A DNA stretch of 12,037 bases, taken from assembly GCA_030043455.1 (NCBI GenBank), contig JASHXQ010000123.1, positions 1 to 12,037 of the forward strand. The letters run 5' to 3'. The notes under the pieces are model-generated. The model ran no database searches and was not told the origin of the DNA. It saw only the letters and a list, made by a program, of their open reading frames with translations. The stretch is from Nitrososphaerales archaeon. Its GTDB lineage: Archaea; Thermoproteota; Nitrososphaeria; Nitrososphaerales; CADDZS01. This document shows positions 1 to 6,214 of this stretch, piece by piece (positions within the stretch are counted from its first letter, which is position 1; each line of letters opens with the position of its first letter). A program made the translations under genes and the position numbers.

Positions 1-30
1 CTAATCAAGATTCGATTATTGAAATTCGCA

Positions 31-1278
31 CTAGCCGGCAAACAGCGGCATAGCAGCGAAGACCTTCGCGTCAGAAATTAGGTTCACGATTTTCGAGTAC
101 TCGTTGGGTTCGTGGGGGACATCATCCACGGTGCTCCACACGACGGTTGGATACCCTTTCTTCCGGAAGAGATTTCCCACAGTCTGACCACCAATTCCTA
201 CATAATTTGGCGTCTTTCCGGTTACTTCTAGAATCGATGCGCCCAGAAGCTGTGCGATCGGGCTCGACGGGGAGGTAGCTGGCCCCGCATCTTCGCGGTT
301 GATGATCTCGAGAGAAATCTCGACACCGTTCCGGGGGCTGGATTCTTGTATGGCTGTATGTATATCGCCGAGCACGTCGTCGAGGGAATACTCGGGAAGG
401 ACCCTGCAATCAAAGTAGAAAATATCCACACCTGGAACCGTGTTGATGTTGGGGACGTTGGGCTCGACCTTGGTCGGCTCAAAAGTCGAAGAAGGATCAT
501 CGTACATCGTATCTTTTTTCGTATACTTTTGATGAAAGATCGTGTCAAGGTTCAGCGCAAGCTCCATTCCCACCCTGTGCGCGTTCTTCCCCTTGCTGGG
601 CAAACTAGCGTGCACTTGCTTGCCCTTTGTCGTAATCTTGAACCACAACAGATTCTTTTCAGCGACTTCGACCACCAGTCCTTCGGGACTTCCGGCGTCC
701 GGGACCACAATGAGATCCTTTGGAGCAAAGTAGTCATGGTCCAGAAGGTATTTGACACCAAATTCACTTCCATATTCTTCATCCGCGACTGCCCAGATGC
801 CGACATTGAACGGAAGCTTGATGTCCAAATTCTTGAGAGTTCTCAAAGCTGCAAGGCTTGATACGAAAGATTGGCCATTGTCCTCCGCACCTCTAGCATA
901 GATCTTGCCATCCATGATAACAGGATTGAATGGATCTGACTTCCAGAGCTCTCTGCTGCCCTCGGGCACGGTGTCCATGTGAGACAGAAACCACAACGTC
1001 TTTGTCGTGTCATTTCCCCCAAGCTTGGCGCCGATATTAGGGCGAACTCGTCCCGAGTATCCGCTGTCAGGAACGTCCACTCGTTGTACCGAAAATCCTT
1101 CTTTTTCGAGAAACGACTGGATGAAATTAGCGCGCTCCGTTTCTCCTGGCCCTCCCATGCGCGGATTGACAGAATTGATCTTGAGCATTCTCACGAAGAA
1201 ATCTTGAATCTCACCCCGCGCACCGTCAATGTCTCTAGAAATCTCGGAAATGGATTTTCTCAACTGTCCTTGTTGCAT
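31..1278 (-). CDS. M20 family zinc metallopeptidase (ArgE/DapE/CPG2-like)
   Basis: This 415-residue protein has the full layout of M20 co-catalytic zinc hydrolases, which cleave an amide bond in dipeptides or N-acyl amino acids. The metal and catalytic residues can be read off: His100 and Asp102 in SHMDTVPEG, bridging Asp133 in GAEDN, the general base Glu167 with Glu168 in ADEEYG, Asp194 in VVPDAG and His389 near the C-terminus in VPHEPNE. The inserted dimerisation domain (about residues 205-325) carries the family HASLP motif at 223-227. The length is normal and there is no signal peptide, so it is probably cytoplasmic. The ATG at 1278 is a clear start with a TATA-like box about 50 bp upstream. 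Family assignment is firm. The substrate is not: succinyl-diaminopimelate, acetylornithine, LysW-linked amino acids and simple peptides are all possible, and no lysine or arginine synthesis gene lies nearby to decide. Confidence 0.9.
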   Translation of the reverse strand: MQQGQLRKSISEISRDIDGARGEIQDFFVRMLKINSVNPRMGGPGETERANFIQSFLEKEGFSVQRVDVPDSGYSGRVRPNIGAKLGGNDTTKTLWFLSHMDTVPEGSRELWKSDPFNPVIMDGKIYARGAEDNGQSFVSSLAALRTLKNLDIKLPFNVGIWAVADEEYGSEFGVKYLLDHDYFAPKDLIVVPDAGSPEGLVVEVAEKNLLWFKITTKGKQVHASLPSKGKNAHRVGMELALNLDTIFHQKYTKKDTMYDDPSSTFEPTKVEPNVPNINTVPGVDIFYFDCRVLPEYSLDDVLGDIHTAIQESSPRNGVEISLEIINREDAGPATSPSSPIAQLLGASILEVTGKTPNYVGIGGQTVGNLFRKKGYPTVVWSTVDDVPHEPNEYSKIVNLISDAKVFAAMPLFAG

Positions 1279-1327
1279 ATTCCGGAAGTTTCGCCCTCTG
1301 AAAATGGATACGGTTTCGTCTGAGACT

Positions 1328-1337
1328 CTATAAAATC
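1328..1337 (-). promoter_or_regulatory. TATA-like box ahead of the M20 peptidase gene
   Basis: On the minus strand this reads GATTTTATAG, an archaeal TATA-like element centred about 54 bp before the ATG at 1278. A start point about 25 bp downstream would give a leader of roughly 28 bases. The element is nearly symmetric, so it could also be read on the plus strand. It is called from sequence similarity only. Confidence 0.35.
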
Positions 1338-1397
1338 AGTGGAAACAGGACCAGGCTCGCAAAATGAGTTATTAAAATGGGACCTGATTCTTAATAT

Positions 1398-1426
1398 TTA
1401 TTAATTCCAAAGTCGCAAATTAATAA
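1398..1426. promoter_or_regulatory. AT-only perfect inverted repeat upstream of the zinc exporter (operator or TATA candidate)
   Basis: TTATTAATT (1398-1406) is repeated exactly in inverted orientation as AATTAATAA (1418-1426), with an 11-base spacer, so the half-site centres are 20 bp apart, about two helical turns. Both arms resemble TATA elements, and the second would place a start about 15-20 bases before the TTG at 1465. A related TTATTAA sits at 1369-1375. A regulator bound here would block the promoter, so metal-responsive control of the exporter is a reasonable guess. No regulator gene is adjacent. Confidence 0.4.
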
Positions 1427-1464
1427 CTGGGGGCACGAGTTCCTCCCACAAGTCTACGAGAAAG

Positions 1465-2367
1465 TTGAGGTTTTTGCCTGAGAGTTTCGACGCTAGGAAG
1501 GCTCTTTTGCTAGGGCTTTTGCTCTCCGTTGTGATCCTCGTATTCGAATTAGTCGGAGGAACCTTGTTTCACAGTGCGGCTCTTGTAGCCGATGCTCTCC
1601 ACGTCATAACCGATATTCTTGCGATCTCCTTCAGCTTTGTTGCCCTAACCATATCGGTTCGTCCTCCTTCTGAAACCTCGACGTATGGTTTCCATAGGAT
1701 CGAAGTTATCGCGAGTCTTGTTAATGGCCTATCACTGATAGGGGTGGTCGGGGTTATTATGTTCGAAGCGGTTGAGAAGTTCCTGCACCCCGAAACCATT
1801 GGAATCGTGGGGACAGTTGCATTCGCCTCTGTTGCCCTCGTCCTGAACCTTCTGGCATCTCGGATTTTGAAGAAGGCTCAAACGAATTTTCCCGGTCACG
1901 AAGATTTGAATCTCCAGAGTGCCCAGACACATATCTTCGGGGACGCACTGGCTTCCCTAGCTGTAATTATTGGAGCATTGGCGGTGTATCTCACCGGCAT
2001 AGTGCTTATTGATCCACTAGTCGCAATATTCATCGGCTTAATCGTTCTTAGAAGCGCCGTTCGAATCACGATGCAAGGGGGAGCGATTATTTTGGAGCGC
2101 TCACCCATCAAGAACCTGCCGGAACTGAAGAAAAGTCTACTCAAAGTCAGAGGGGTTTCAGACGTCCACGATTTTCACGCGTGGAGAATCTGCTCCCACA
2201 TTACTGTCGCGAGCATGCACGCCTGCCTTGATTCCACCGGCAAAGGACGAACCACGGAGGTGAGGAATGCTCTAGAAGAACAGCTCGCAGAAAAAGGAGT
2301 ACAGCACGTCACGATCCAGCTAGAAGATGTATGTTGTGTACCCTCGCACCAGCATTCAAACGTTTGA
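1465..2367 (+). CDS. Cation diffusion facilitator transporter, probably Zn2+/H+ antiporter (CzcD/ZitB-like)
   Basis: This 300-residue membrane protein of the CDF family moves divalent metal ions out of the cytoplasm in exchange for protons. Six membrane segments are visible from about residue 14 to 200. The transport-site residues are His46 and Asp50 in TM2 (ALHVITD) and His156 and Asp160 in TM5 (THIFGD). This HD-HD set is known from zinc-selective members. The cytoplasmic C-terminal domain (about 212-290) has the usual VHDFHAW segment at 234-240. The tail adds Cys290, Cys291, His295 and His297, which may bind metal. The start is a TTG; no ATG begins the first membrane segment, and the N-terminus matches family length. 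An AT-rich dyad lies just upstream. The family is certain, zinc is likely, and cadmium or cobalt cannot be excluded. Confidence 0.92.
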   Translation: MRFLPESFDARKALLLGLLLSVVILVFELVGGTLFHSAALVADALHVITDILAISFSFVALTISVRPPSETSTYGFHRIEVIASLVNGLSLIGVVGVIMFEAVEKFLHPETIGIVGTVAFASVALVLNLLASRILKKAQTNFPGHEDLNLQSAQTHIFGDALASLAVIIGALAVYLTGIVLIDPLVAIFIGLIVLRSAVRITMQGGAIILERSPIKNLPELKKSLLKVRGVSDVHDFHAWRICSHITVASMHACLDSTGKGRTTEVRNALEEQLAEKGVQHVTIQLEDVCCVPSHQHSNV

Positions 2368-2368
2368 A
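2355..2368. terminator. 14-bp perfect palindrome over the zinc exporter stop codon
   Basis: TTCAAACGTTTGAA is a perfect palindrome covering the last codons and the TGA (2365-2367) of the exporter gene. It overlaps CGTTT-GAA-AAACG (2361-2373), which can fold as a 5-bp hairpin with a 3-base loop. It sits at a convergent junction where only 19 bp separate the two genes, so a role in ending transcription or shaping the 3' ends is possible. One 14-bp palindrome in 12 kb is expected by chance. Confidence 0.25.
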
Positions 2369-2386
2369 AAACGATACTAAATCATT

Positions 2387-3631
2387 TCAATCTCTTGGCA
2401 CCACAAGCTGAGGAATCTTCCCAGGATCGTGGTTGCGCCTCACTAGAGCGAAAGTGGTAGCTGCGAGAATTAGAGCAATCGCAAATACTTGCCATCCAAG
2501 AAAGTAACTTCCCGTTTCTTGAACTATTAGACCAAAGATCGGAGCCCCTACGATCTGTCCGGTCATCGCAATCGAAAAAGAGAGCGAAGTTCCGACTCCT
2601 TCGTAGCCGATGTCCGAGTACTCGCCGGCGAGAGTAAGAAAGACACCATTCCATCCGAGAGCTCCAAAGCCGAGTAACGCCATAACTGGAGCTACTTCCC
2701 AGTAGCCTGCCCCGGATCGTAATTGGGAGAGGAGCAACAGCATCGCAAAGGAGGTCAGGGAGATGAGGAACAGATCTTTGATACGACTCCCCCTGAAAAT
2801 CCGGTCGCTGATTGAGCCATAGACAGGGCGACCGATAGTGCCCGCAACGTTGACGAGAGAGAGAAAGAGGCCCGCGACTACAGGTGTAAATCCCAACACA
2901 GAATGGGAAAAAAGCGTGATGTACGTAACCACGACAGATTGGACCGCGGCGTAAAAGAATCCAACTCCTCCCAGCCAAAGCAAATTTCTGTTCTTCCTGG
3001 AAATAGAGAGTCCTTTCTTGAGGAAATCAAGGGAAATCTGTCTCGCTCCGGAGAACTGTCCAGCTTCTTTGTAGCCCAAGACGAAACAGACTCCGGACAA
3101 TACAAGTAGTCCAGCTGCAATGAAAGCGGTGCCCAGCCCATAGGTCACTCCGATCAGCGGAAGAACGGCTCCAGCGATGATGCCTCCCACGGTAGTTCCC
3201 GTTTGTTTCAACCCCATCCACACGCTCCTGTGTTCTTTCGAAAACCAGCTCATGATGGCCTTGCTCGTCACTGGCGTGATCGAGCTGTACCCGATACCGA
3301 CTCCGAAGATCGAGAGCGCAAATCCGGTAAAATTGTGAGTCAAAGAAGCTGAAATTATTGAGACTGCCTCAATCACATGTCCGGTAAGGAGGATTTTTTT
3401 CACTCCTACAGAATCCGAAATTACACTGATGAAGATCGAAACTCCGGAAATCCCGGCGTACATTATCGAAGTGAGCGCTCCGATCTGAGTAGTAGTGAGA
3501 GCATCTCTAGTCACGAGGAGAGGTGCGAGTGCCGGGATTGTGAAAATCAAAATCGCAGCCGTGGTCTGACTCGACCACACCATCACGAAATTGGAGTATC
3601 GCTCTTTGTTTGTTCGCGAGCTGTCCGTCAA
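2387..3631 (-). CDS. Major facilitator superfamily transporter, 12 TM
   Basis: This 414-residue protein is a secondary carrier of the MFS fold with about twelve hydrophobic segments. The loop between TM2 and TM3 carries a motif-A relative, SDSVGVKK at residues 72-79. The matching loop of the second half has GRPVYGSISDR at 267-277, giving the usual two-fold pseudo-symmetry. Between TM4 and TM5, SWFSKEHRSVWMGLKQTG (128-145) resembles the stretch seen in organic-anion and sugar-acid carriers of this superfamily. A soluble linker separates the halves near 186-214. The substrate is unknown. The TTG at 3631 is the longest start, and a TATA-like box just upstream suits an almost leaderless transcript. 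The ATG at 3583 (Met17) directly before TM1 is a real alternative. The gene is divergent from the DHA2 exporter gene. Confidence 0.88.
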   Translation of the reverse strand: MTDSSRTNKERYSNFVMVWSSQTTAAILIFTIPALAPLLVTRDALTTTQIGALTSIMYAGISGVSIFISVISDSVGVKKILLTGHVIEAVSIISASLTHNFTGFALSIFGVGIGYSSITPVTSKAIMSWFSKEHRSVWMGLKQTGTTVGGIIAGAVLPLIGVTYGLGTAFIAAGLLVLSGVCFVLGYKEAGQFSGARQISLDFLKKGLSISRKNRNLLWLGGVGFFYAAVQSVVVTYITLFSHSVLGFTPVVAGLFLSLVNVAGTIGRPVYGSISDRIFRGSRIKDLFLISLTSFAMLLLLSQLRSGAGYWEVAPVMALLGFGALGWNGVFLTLAGEYSDIGYEGVGTSLSFSIAMTGQIVGAPIFGLIVQETGSYFLGWQVFAIALILAATTFALVRRNHDPGKIPQLVVPRD

Positions 3632-3647
3632 AAAATGTTTAAACCTT

Positions 3648-3657
3648 CAATTTTATG
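3648..3657 (-). promoter_or_regulatory. TATA-like box ahead of the 12-TM MFS gene
   Basis: The minus strand reads CATAAAATTG, centred about 21 bp before the TTG at 3631. Archaeal start points lie about 25 bp from the TATA centre, so transcription would begin at or just inside that TTG. This means either a leaderless mRNA or translation from the ATG at 3583. A second candidate is the palindrome GTTTAAAC (3637-3644), which would fit the ATG with a leader of about 30 bases. Confidence 0.35.
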
Positions 3658-3741
3658 CCTTCGAAATGAAAAGCCGCGCGAGTCTTTCGGATTCGAGTTC
3701 CTCACGCTTCGTAATTGCCGAAGAAAAGTTGGTTTCTCCAG

Positions 3742-3768
3742 GCGCTAACTAAAAGCTTGCGTTAGGCG
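3742..3768. promoter_or_regulatory. Imperfect dyad in the divergent MFS-MFS region
   Basis: CTAAC (3745-3749) and GTTAG (3761-3765) form a short inverted repeat with an 11-base spacer, flanked on both sides by GCG-rich sequence. It lies 45-70 bp ahead of the TTG of the exporter at 3813. It could be a regulator site for one or both carriers. The match is short and no regulator gene is nearby. Confidence 0.18.
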
Positions 3769-3812
3769 AACGGAAGAAAAAGTAGCACTACAGAGGTAAA
3801 CGCGCGAAGAAA

Positions 3813-5318
3813 TTGCAGTACAAGTGGACGGTGCTTCTCGTGACGACCGTTGGCATAGTCATGTCTGGCATCGATTCCCGGATCGTCATTGTGGGGCTAC
3901 CCGAGGTTGCACATGCCCTTGGTGCGAGTGCCGAGCAGGCGATCTGGTTCACTCAAGCATACGTCTTCGGAGCCACCATCTCCGTTCTGATGATCGGTCG
4001 TACGGCGGACATTATCGGACGGGTGCGCATCTACAACCTGGGCTTTGCGATTTTCACGGTAGGTTCGCTGCTGACCGGCCTCTCTCAAAATGCGGACCAA
4101 GTCATAGTGTTCAGAGGCATTCAGGGATTTGGCTCTGCCTTCATCACCACTGTCAGTGCAACTCTGATCACAGACGCCACTCCGAGAAACGAACTGGGTT
4201 TTGCAGTGGGTATCAACCAGATTGCGTTCAGGGCTGGATCGATGGCGGGACTAACCATCAGTGGCGTGATTCTCTCTTTTTTGGATTGGAGGTTTCTCTT
4301 CTTGATCAATGTCCCGATAGGTATCTTCGGGACTTGGTGGGGACATGGGAAATTGAAAGAGGTCGCTGCTCTCGACAAGGCCGCACCTATGGATTGGATT
4401 GGGTTCGGATTGATTACGGTTTCGATCACAGGATTACTCCTTGCCCTAACCTATGCTGCTTACGGAATTAGCAGCTTAAATCTGATCCTATTTTTCTTCG
4501 CAGTCTGCTTTGTTTCGCTGGCTTTTTTCGTACGCCAAGAATCGAAAACCAAGTACCCTTTGCTAGACTTGCGGCTCTTGAGCATACCTGAATTCAGTGG
4601 TGGTTCGATTGCAGTCATGATCAACGCTGTCGCTTGGGGTGCTCTGTTGCTGATTCTCAGTTTATACTTTCAGATCGGAATCGGCTTGAGTCCCCTCCAG
4701 GCAGGCATTCTCATCTTGCCCTTCGAATTCGCGTTTCTCGCAACCGGCCCAATGTGTGGTAGACTTTCTGACAGATATGGTCAGACTCCCTTTACTATTG
4801 TAGGGCTGATTGTGCAGAGCTTTGCGTTGTTTCTCTTCTCAACCCTGAGCACGGGCACATCATACTTCTACGCGGTGGTCTACATGATCATCTTCGGCGC
4901 GGGGGTCGGCTTCTTCGCATCACCAAACATGAGCTCGGTCATGGGAGCAGTGGCTCCCAATCGCCGGGGAATTGCTTCCGCGATTCGCACCACTGCGTGG
5001 AACGTGGGTTATACAATCAGTCTCAATCTTGCGATCGTGCTCATGTCCTTTACTCTGCCATATCAGACCGTAAGCAATCTCATCGCCTCCAACATCGCTA
5101 CTATCTCGATGGCAAGTCGTGAGCTCTTCGTGACGAGTCTCAAATCCACCTATTTCTGGCTGGGTGTGATCAACACTACGGCAATCATTCCCAGCCTCTT
5201 TGGATCGAAACTTTTCCGTTCAAAACAACCCAAAGTTACAGTCCAAGAAATAAAGGGTGAGGACAAGAAAATAGACGGTACTTCCAATCTCAAGAGTTCG
5301 AGCCAAAATTCGTCTTGA
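3813..5318 (+). CDS. DHA2-family MFS drug:H+ antiporter, 14 TM (EmrB/QacA-like)
   Basis: At 501 residues with about fourteen membrane segments this is a DHA2 (EmrB/QacA) type exporter, which uses proton influx to expel lipophilic compounds. TM1 carries the conserved acidic residue Asp21 within the DxxIVIVGLPE pattern. Motif A is GRTADIIGRVRIY (62-74). Motif B begins at Arg101 in RGIQGFGSAF. The DHA2 hallmark DWRFLFLINVPIG is at 158-170. Motif C keeps its glycine spacing (Gly133, Gly142, Gly146, Gly151), but the usual proline after Gly146 is Leu147. The last 40 residues form a hydrophilic, charged tail. The start is a TTG with a GAGG-like sequence about 16 bases upstream, and TM1 begins right after it. 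Substrate is unknown; toxic organics are the family norm. No membrane-fusion partner is present, as expected without an outer membrane. Confidence 0.9.
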   Translation: MQYKWTVLLVTTVGIVMSGIDSRIVIVGLPEVAHALGASAEQAIWFTQAYVFGATISVLMIGRTADIIGRVRIYNLGFAIFTVGSLLTGLSQNADQVIVFRGIQGFGSAFITTVSATLITDATPRNELGFAVGINQIAFRAGSMAGLTISGVILSFLDWRFLFLINVPIGIFGTWWGHGKLKEVAALDKAAPMDWIGFGLITVSITGLLLALTYAAYGISSLNLILFFFAVCFVSLAFFVRQESKTKYPLLDLRLLSIPEFSGGSIAVMINAVAWGALLLILSLYFQIGIGLSPLQAGILILPFEFAFLATGPMCGRLSDRYGQTPFTIVGLIVQSFALFLFSTLSTGTSYFYAVVYMIIFGAGVGFFASPNMSSVMGAVAPNRRGIASAIRTTAWNVGYTISLNLAIVLMSFTLPYQTVSNLIASNIATISMASRELFVTSLKSTYFWLGVINTTAIIPSLFGSKLFRSKQPKVTVQEIKGEDKKIDGTSNLKSSSQNSS

Positions 5319-5320
5319 GA
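5288..5320 (+). terminator. Inverted repeat over the DHA2 exporter stop codon
   Basis: TCTCAAGA (5288-5295) pairs perfectly with TCTTGAGA (5313-5320) around a 17-base loop, and the right arm contains the TGA stop (5316-5318). A T5 run follows only at 5393-5397, so this is not a textbook intrinsic terminator. It may mark or protect the 3' end of the mRNA. Confidence 0.28.
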
Positions 5321-5383
5321 CCGAGAATAGAACAGTGTCAGCTCGAATTAACCTAAAGATCTATTCCAGATTACTTCTCGGAG

Positions 5384-5389
5384 TATAAC
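5384..5389 (+). promoter_or_regulatory. TATA-like element ahead of the cdvB-like gene
   Basis: TATAAC lies about 60 bp before the TTG at 5448. A start near 5411 would give a leader of about 36 bases. A purine-rich GAGAG (5436-5440), 8 bases before the TTG, could serve as a weak ribosome binding site. Both are weak single-sequence calls. Confidence 0.25.
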
Positions 5390-5447
5390 CCCTTTTTCAG
5401 CCAAGATAGAATCGTACTAGTCATTCTTTGTATTAGAGAGATAGACC

Positions 5448-6092
5448 TTGACAGAATTTACAGACAAATGGCAGACGAACCACGATAAAACAACTGTTCC
5501 GAGCATGATTAAGGACGCCATGAATCCACCGGGCGATCTCCGGAAGAGATTGGTAGACACTGACCGATCTCTTACGGTTCAGATTTCCAAACTTGACAAA
5601 ACGATTACGAAGATGACGGAGAAGGAGAAAGTCCTCTTCAACAAGACCACAGTGGCGTTTCAAAAACATGACACCACCATGGCCCAGGCTTATGCTAACG
5701 AACTGTCCGAGCACCGGAAGGCGATGAAGCTCGTCCAGAGCTCTCGCCTCTGCCTCGAACAGGTCCAGATGAGACTCAAGACGATTACAGACTTTGGTGA
5801 TCTTGCGAACGTTATCGCACCGGTGGGACAGGTCGTCCGGACAGTACGCACGAGCCTGCAGAACGTGATGCCTTCTGCCAACGACACACTCTCTGAAATT
5901 TCCAACGGACTTCAGGGAATGATGCTCGAAGTAGGCGGTGTTCCAGGACTATCCATGAATTTCGAATCAAGCAGCGAAGAAGCTGAAAAGATCCTGGCTG
6001 AGGCTTCAGTAGTTGCTGAAACCAAAATGGCCTCATCGCTTCCGGATGTGCCGGATACGAGTGCCACAAGCGATTCAAATTCTAGCATCTAG
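5448..6092 (+). CDS. cdvB: ESCRT-III (Snf7/CdvB) family cell division protein
   Basis: This 214-residue protein has the look of an archaeal ESCRT-III subunit. Such proteins polymerise on the membrane at midcell and are remodelled by the ATPase CdvC (Vps4) during cytokinesis. The N-terminal stretch FTDKWQ resembles starts of thaumarchaeal CdvB proteins. A basic, heptad-like helical region covers about residues 31-115 and would form the ESCRT-III hairpin. Amphipathic helices follow at about 117-160. An acidic segment is at 173-190 (SSSEEAEKILAEA). A Ser/Thr-rich, disordered tail contains SLPDVPD at 197-203, which resembles the MIM2 element used by ESCRT-III to bind the Vps4 MIT domain. The TTG start is chosen because the next Met (20) would remove the conserved N-terminus. 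cdvA and cdvC are not in the window, so this may be one of several CdvB paralogues. Fold confidence is good, exact paralogue unknown. Confidence 0.82.
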   Translation: MTEFTDKWQTNHDKTTVPSMIKDAMNPPGDLRKRLVDTDRSLTVQISKLDKTITKMTEKEKVLFNKTTVAFQKHDTTMAQAYANELSEHRKAMKLVQSSRLCLEQVQMRLKTITDFGDLANVIAPVGQVVRTVRTSLQNVMPSANDTLSEISNGLQGMMLEVGGVPGLSMNFESSSEEAEKILAEASVVAETKMASSLPDVPDTSATSDSNSSI

Positions 6093-6093
6093 A
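6081..6093 (+). repeat. Small hairpin over the cdvB stop codon
   Basis: TCTAG-CAT-CTAGA is a perfect 5-bp stem with a 3-base loop, and its right arm includes the TAG stop (6090-6092). It is short, but it resembles the stop-spanning inverted repeats at two other gene ends in the window. Confidence 0.2.
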
Positions 6094-6111
6094 CTTCAGA
6101 CGACGCCAAGC

Positions 6112-6164
6112 TGAGAGAGTCGGATCATCTCCCAGCTCCTACTCACTCTTTCTCAATACTTTTT
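6112..6164 (+). terminator. Candidate terminator after cdvB: stem-loop plus T5
   Basis: TGAGAGAG (6112-6119) pairs with CTTTCTCA (6148-6155) over eight positions, including one G-T wobble, with a 28-base loop. It is followed by ATAC and TTTTT (6160-6164). T-runs alone can end transcription in archaea, so the T5 may matter more than the stem. It would separate cdvB from the HAD-ABC operon. Confidence 0.35.
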
Positions 6165-6214
6165 GAACGAGAAGTTCATATCGCCTCTCCACTCAAAGTG
6201 GAAAATGACGCGTG

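Noticed and set aside
346..861. A 171-codon open frame on the plus strand
   Set aside because: It lies wholly antisense to the M20 peptidase gene, whose catalytic motifs are intact, and its translation has no recognisable pattern.
2382..2978. A 198-codon minus-strand frame inside the 12-TM MFS gene
   Set aside because: The MFS frame explains this strand with membrane segments and loop motifs. The other frame is Arg/Ser-rich and unpatterned.
3824..4471. A 215-codon open frame in another plus-strand frame
   Set aside because: It overlaps the DHA2 exporter, whose motifs A, B and C lie in the main frame. The alternative translation is rich in Arg, His, Cys and Trp, as shifted frames are.
5296..5301. 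GTTCGA, resembling a tRNA T-loop
   Set aside because: No acceptor, D or anticodon stems can be formed around it. It is part of the DHA2 exporter C-terminus and its hairpin loop.
5321..5381. CCGAGAA / TTCTCGG inverted repeat between the exporter and cdvB
   Set aside because: A 7-bp match with a 47-base spacer is expected by chance and its arms do not coincide with another signal.
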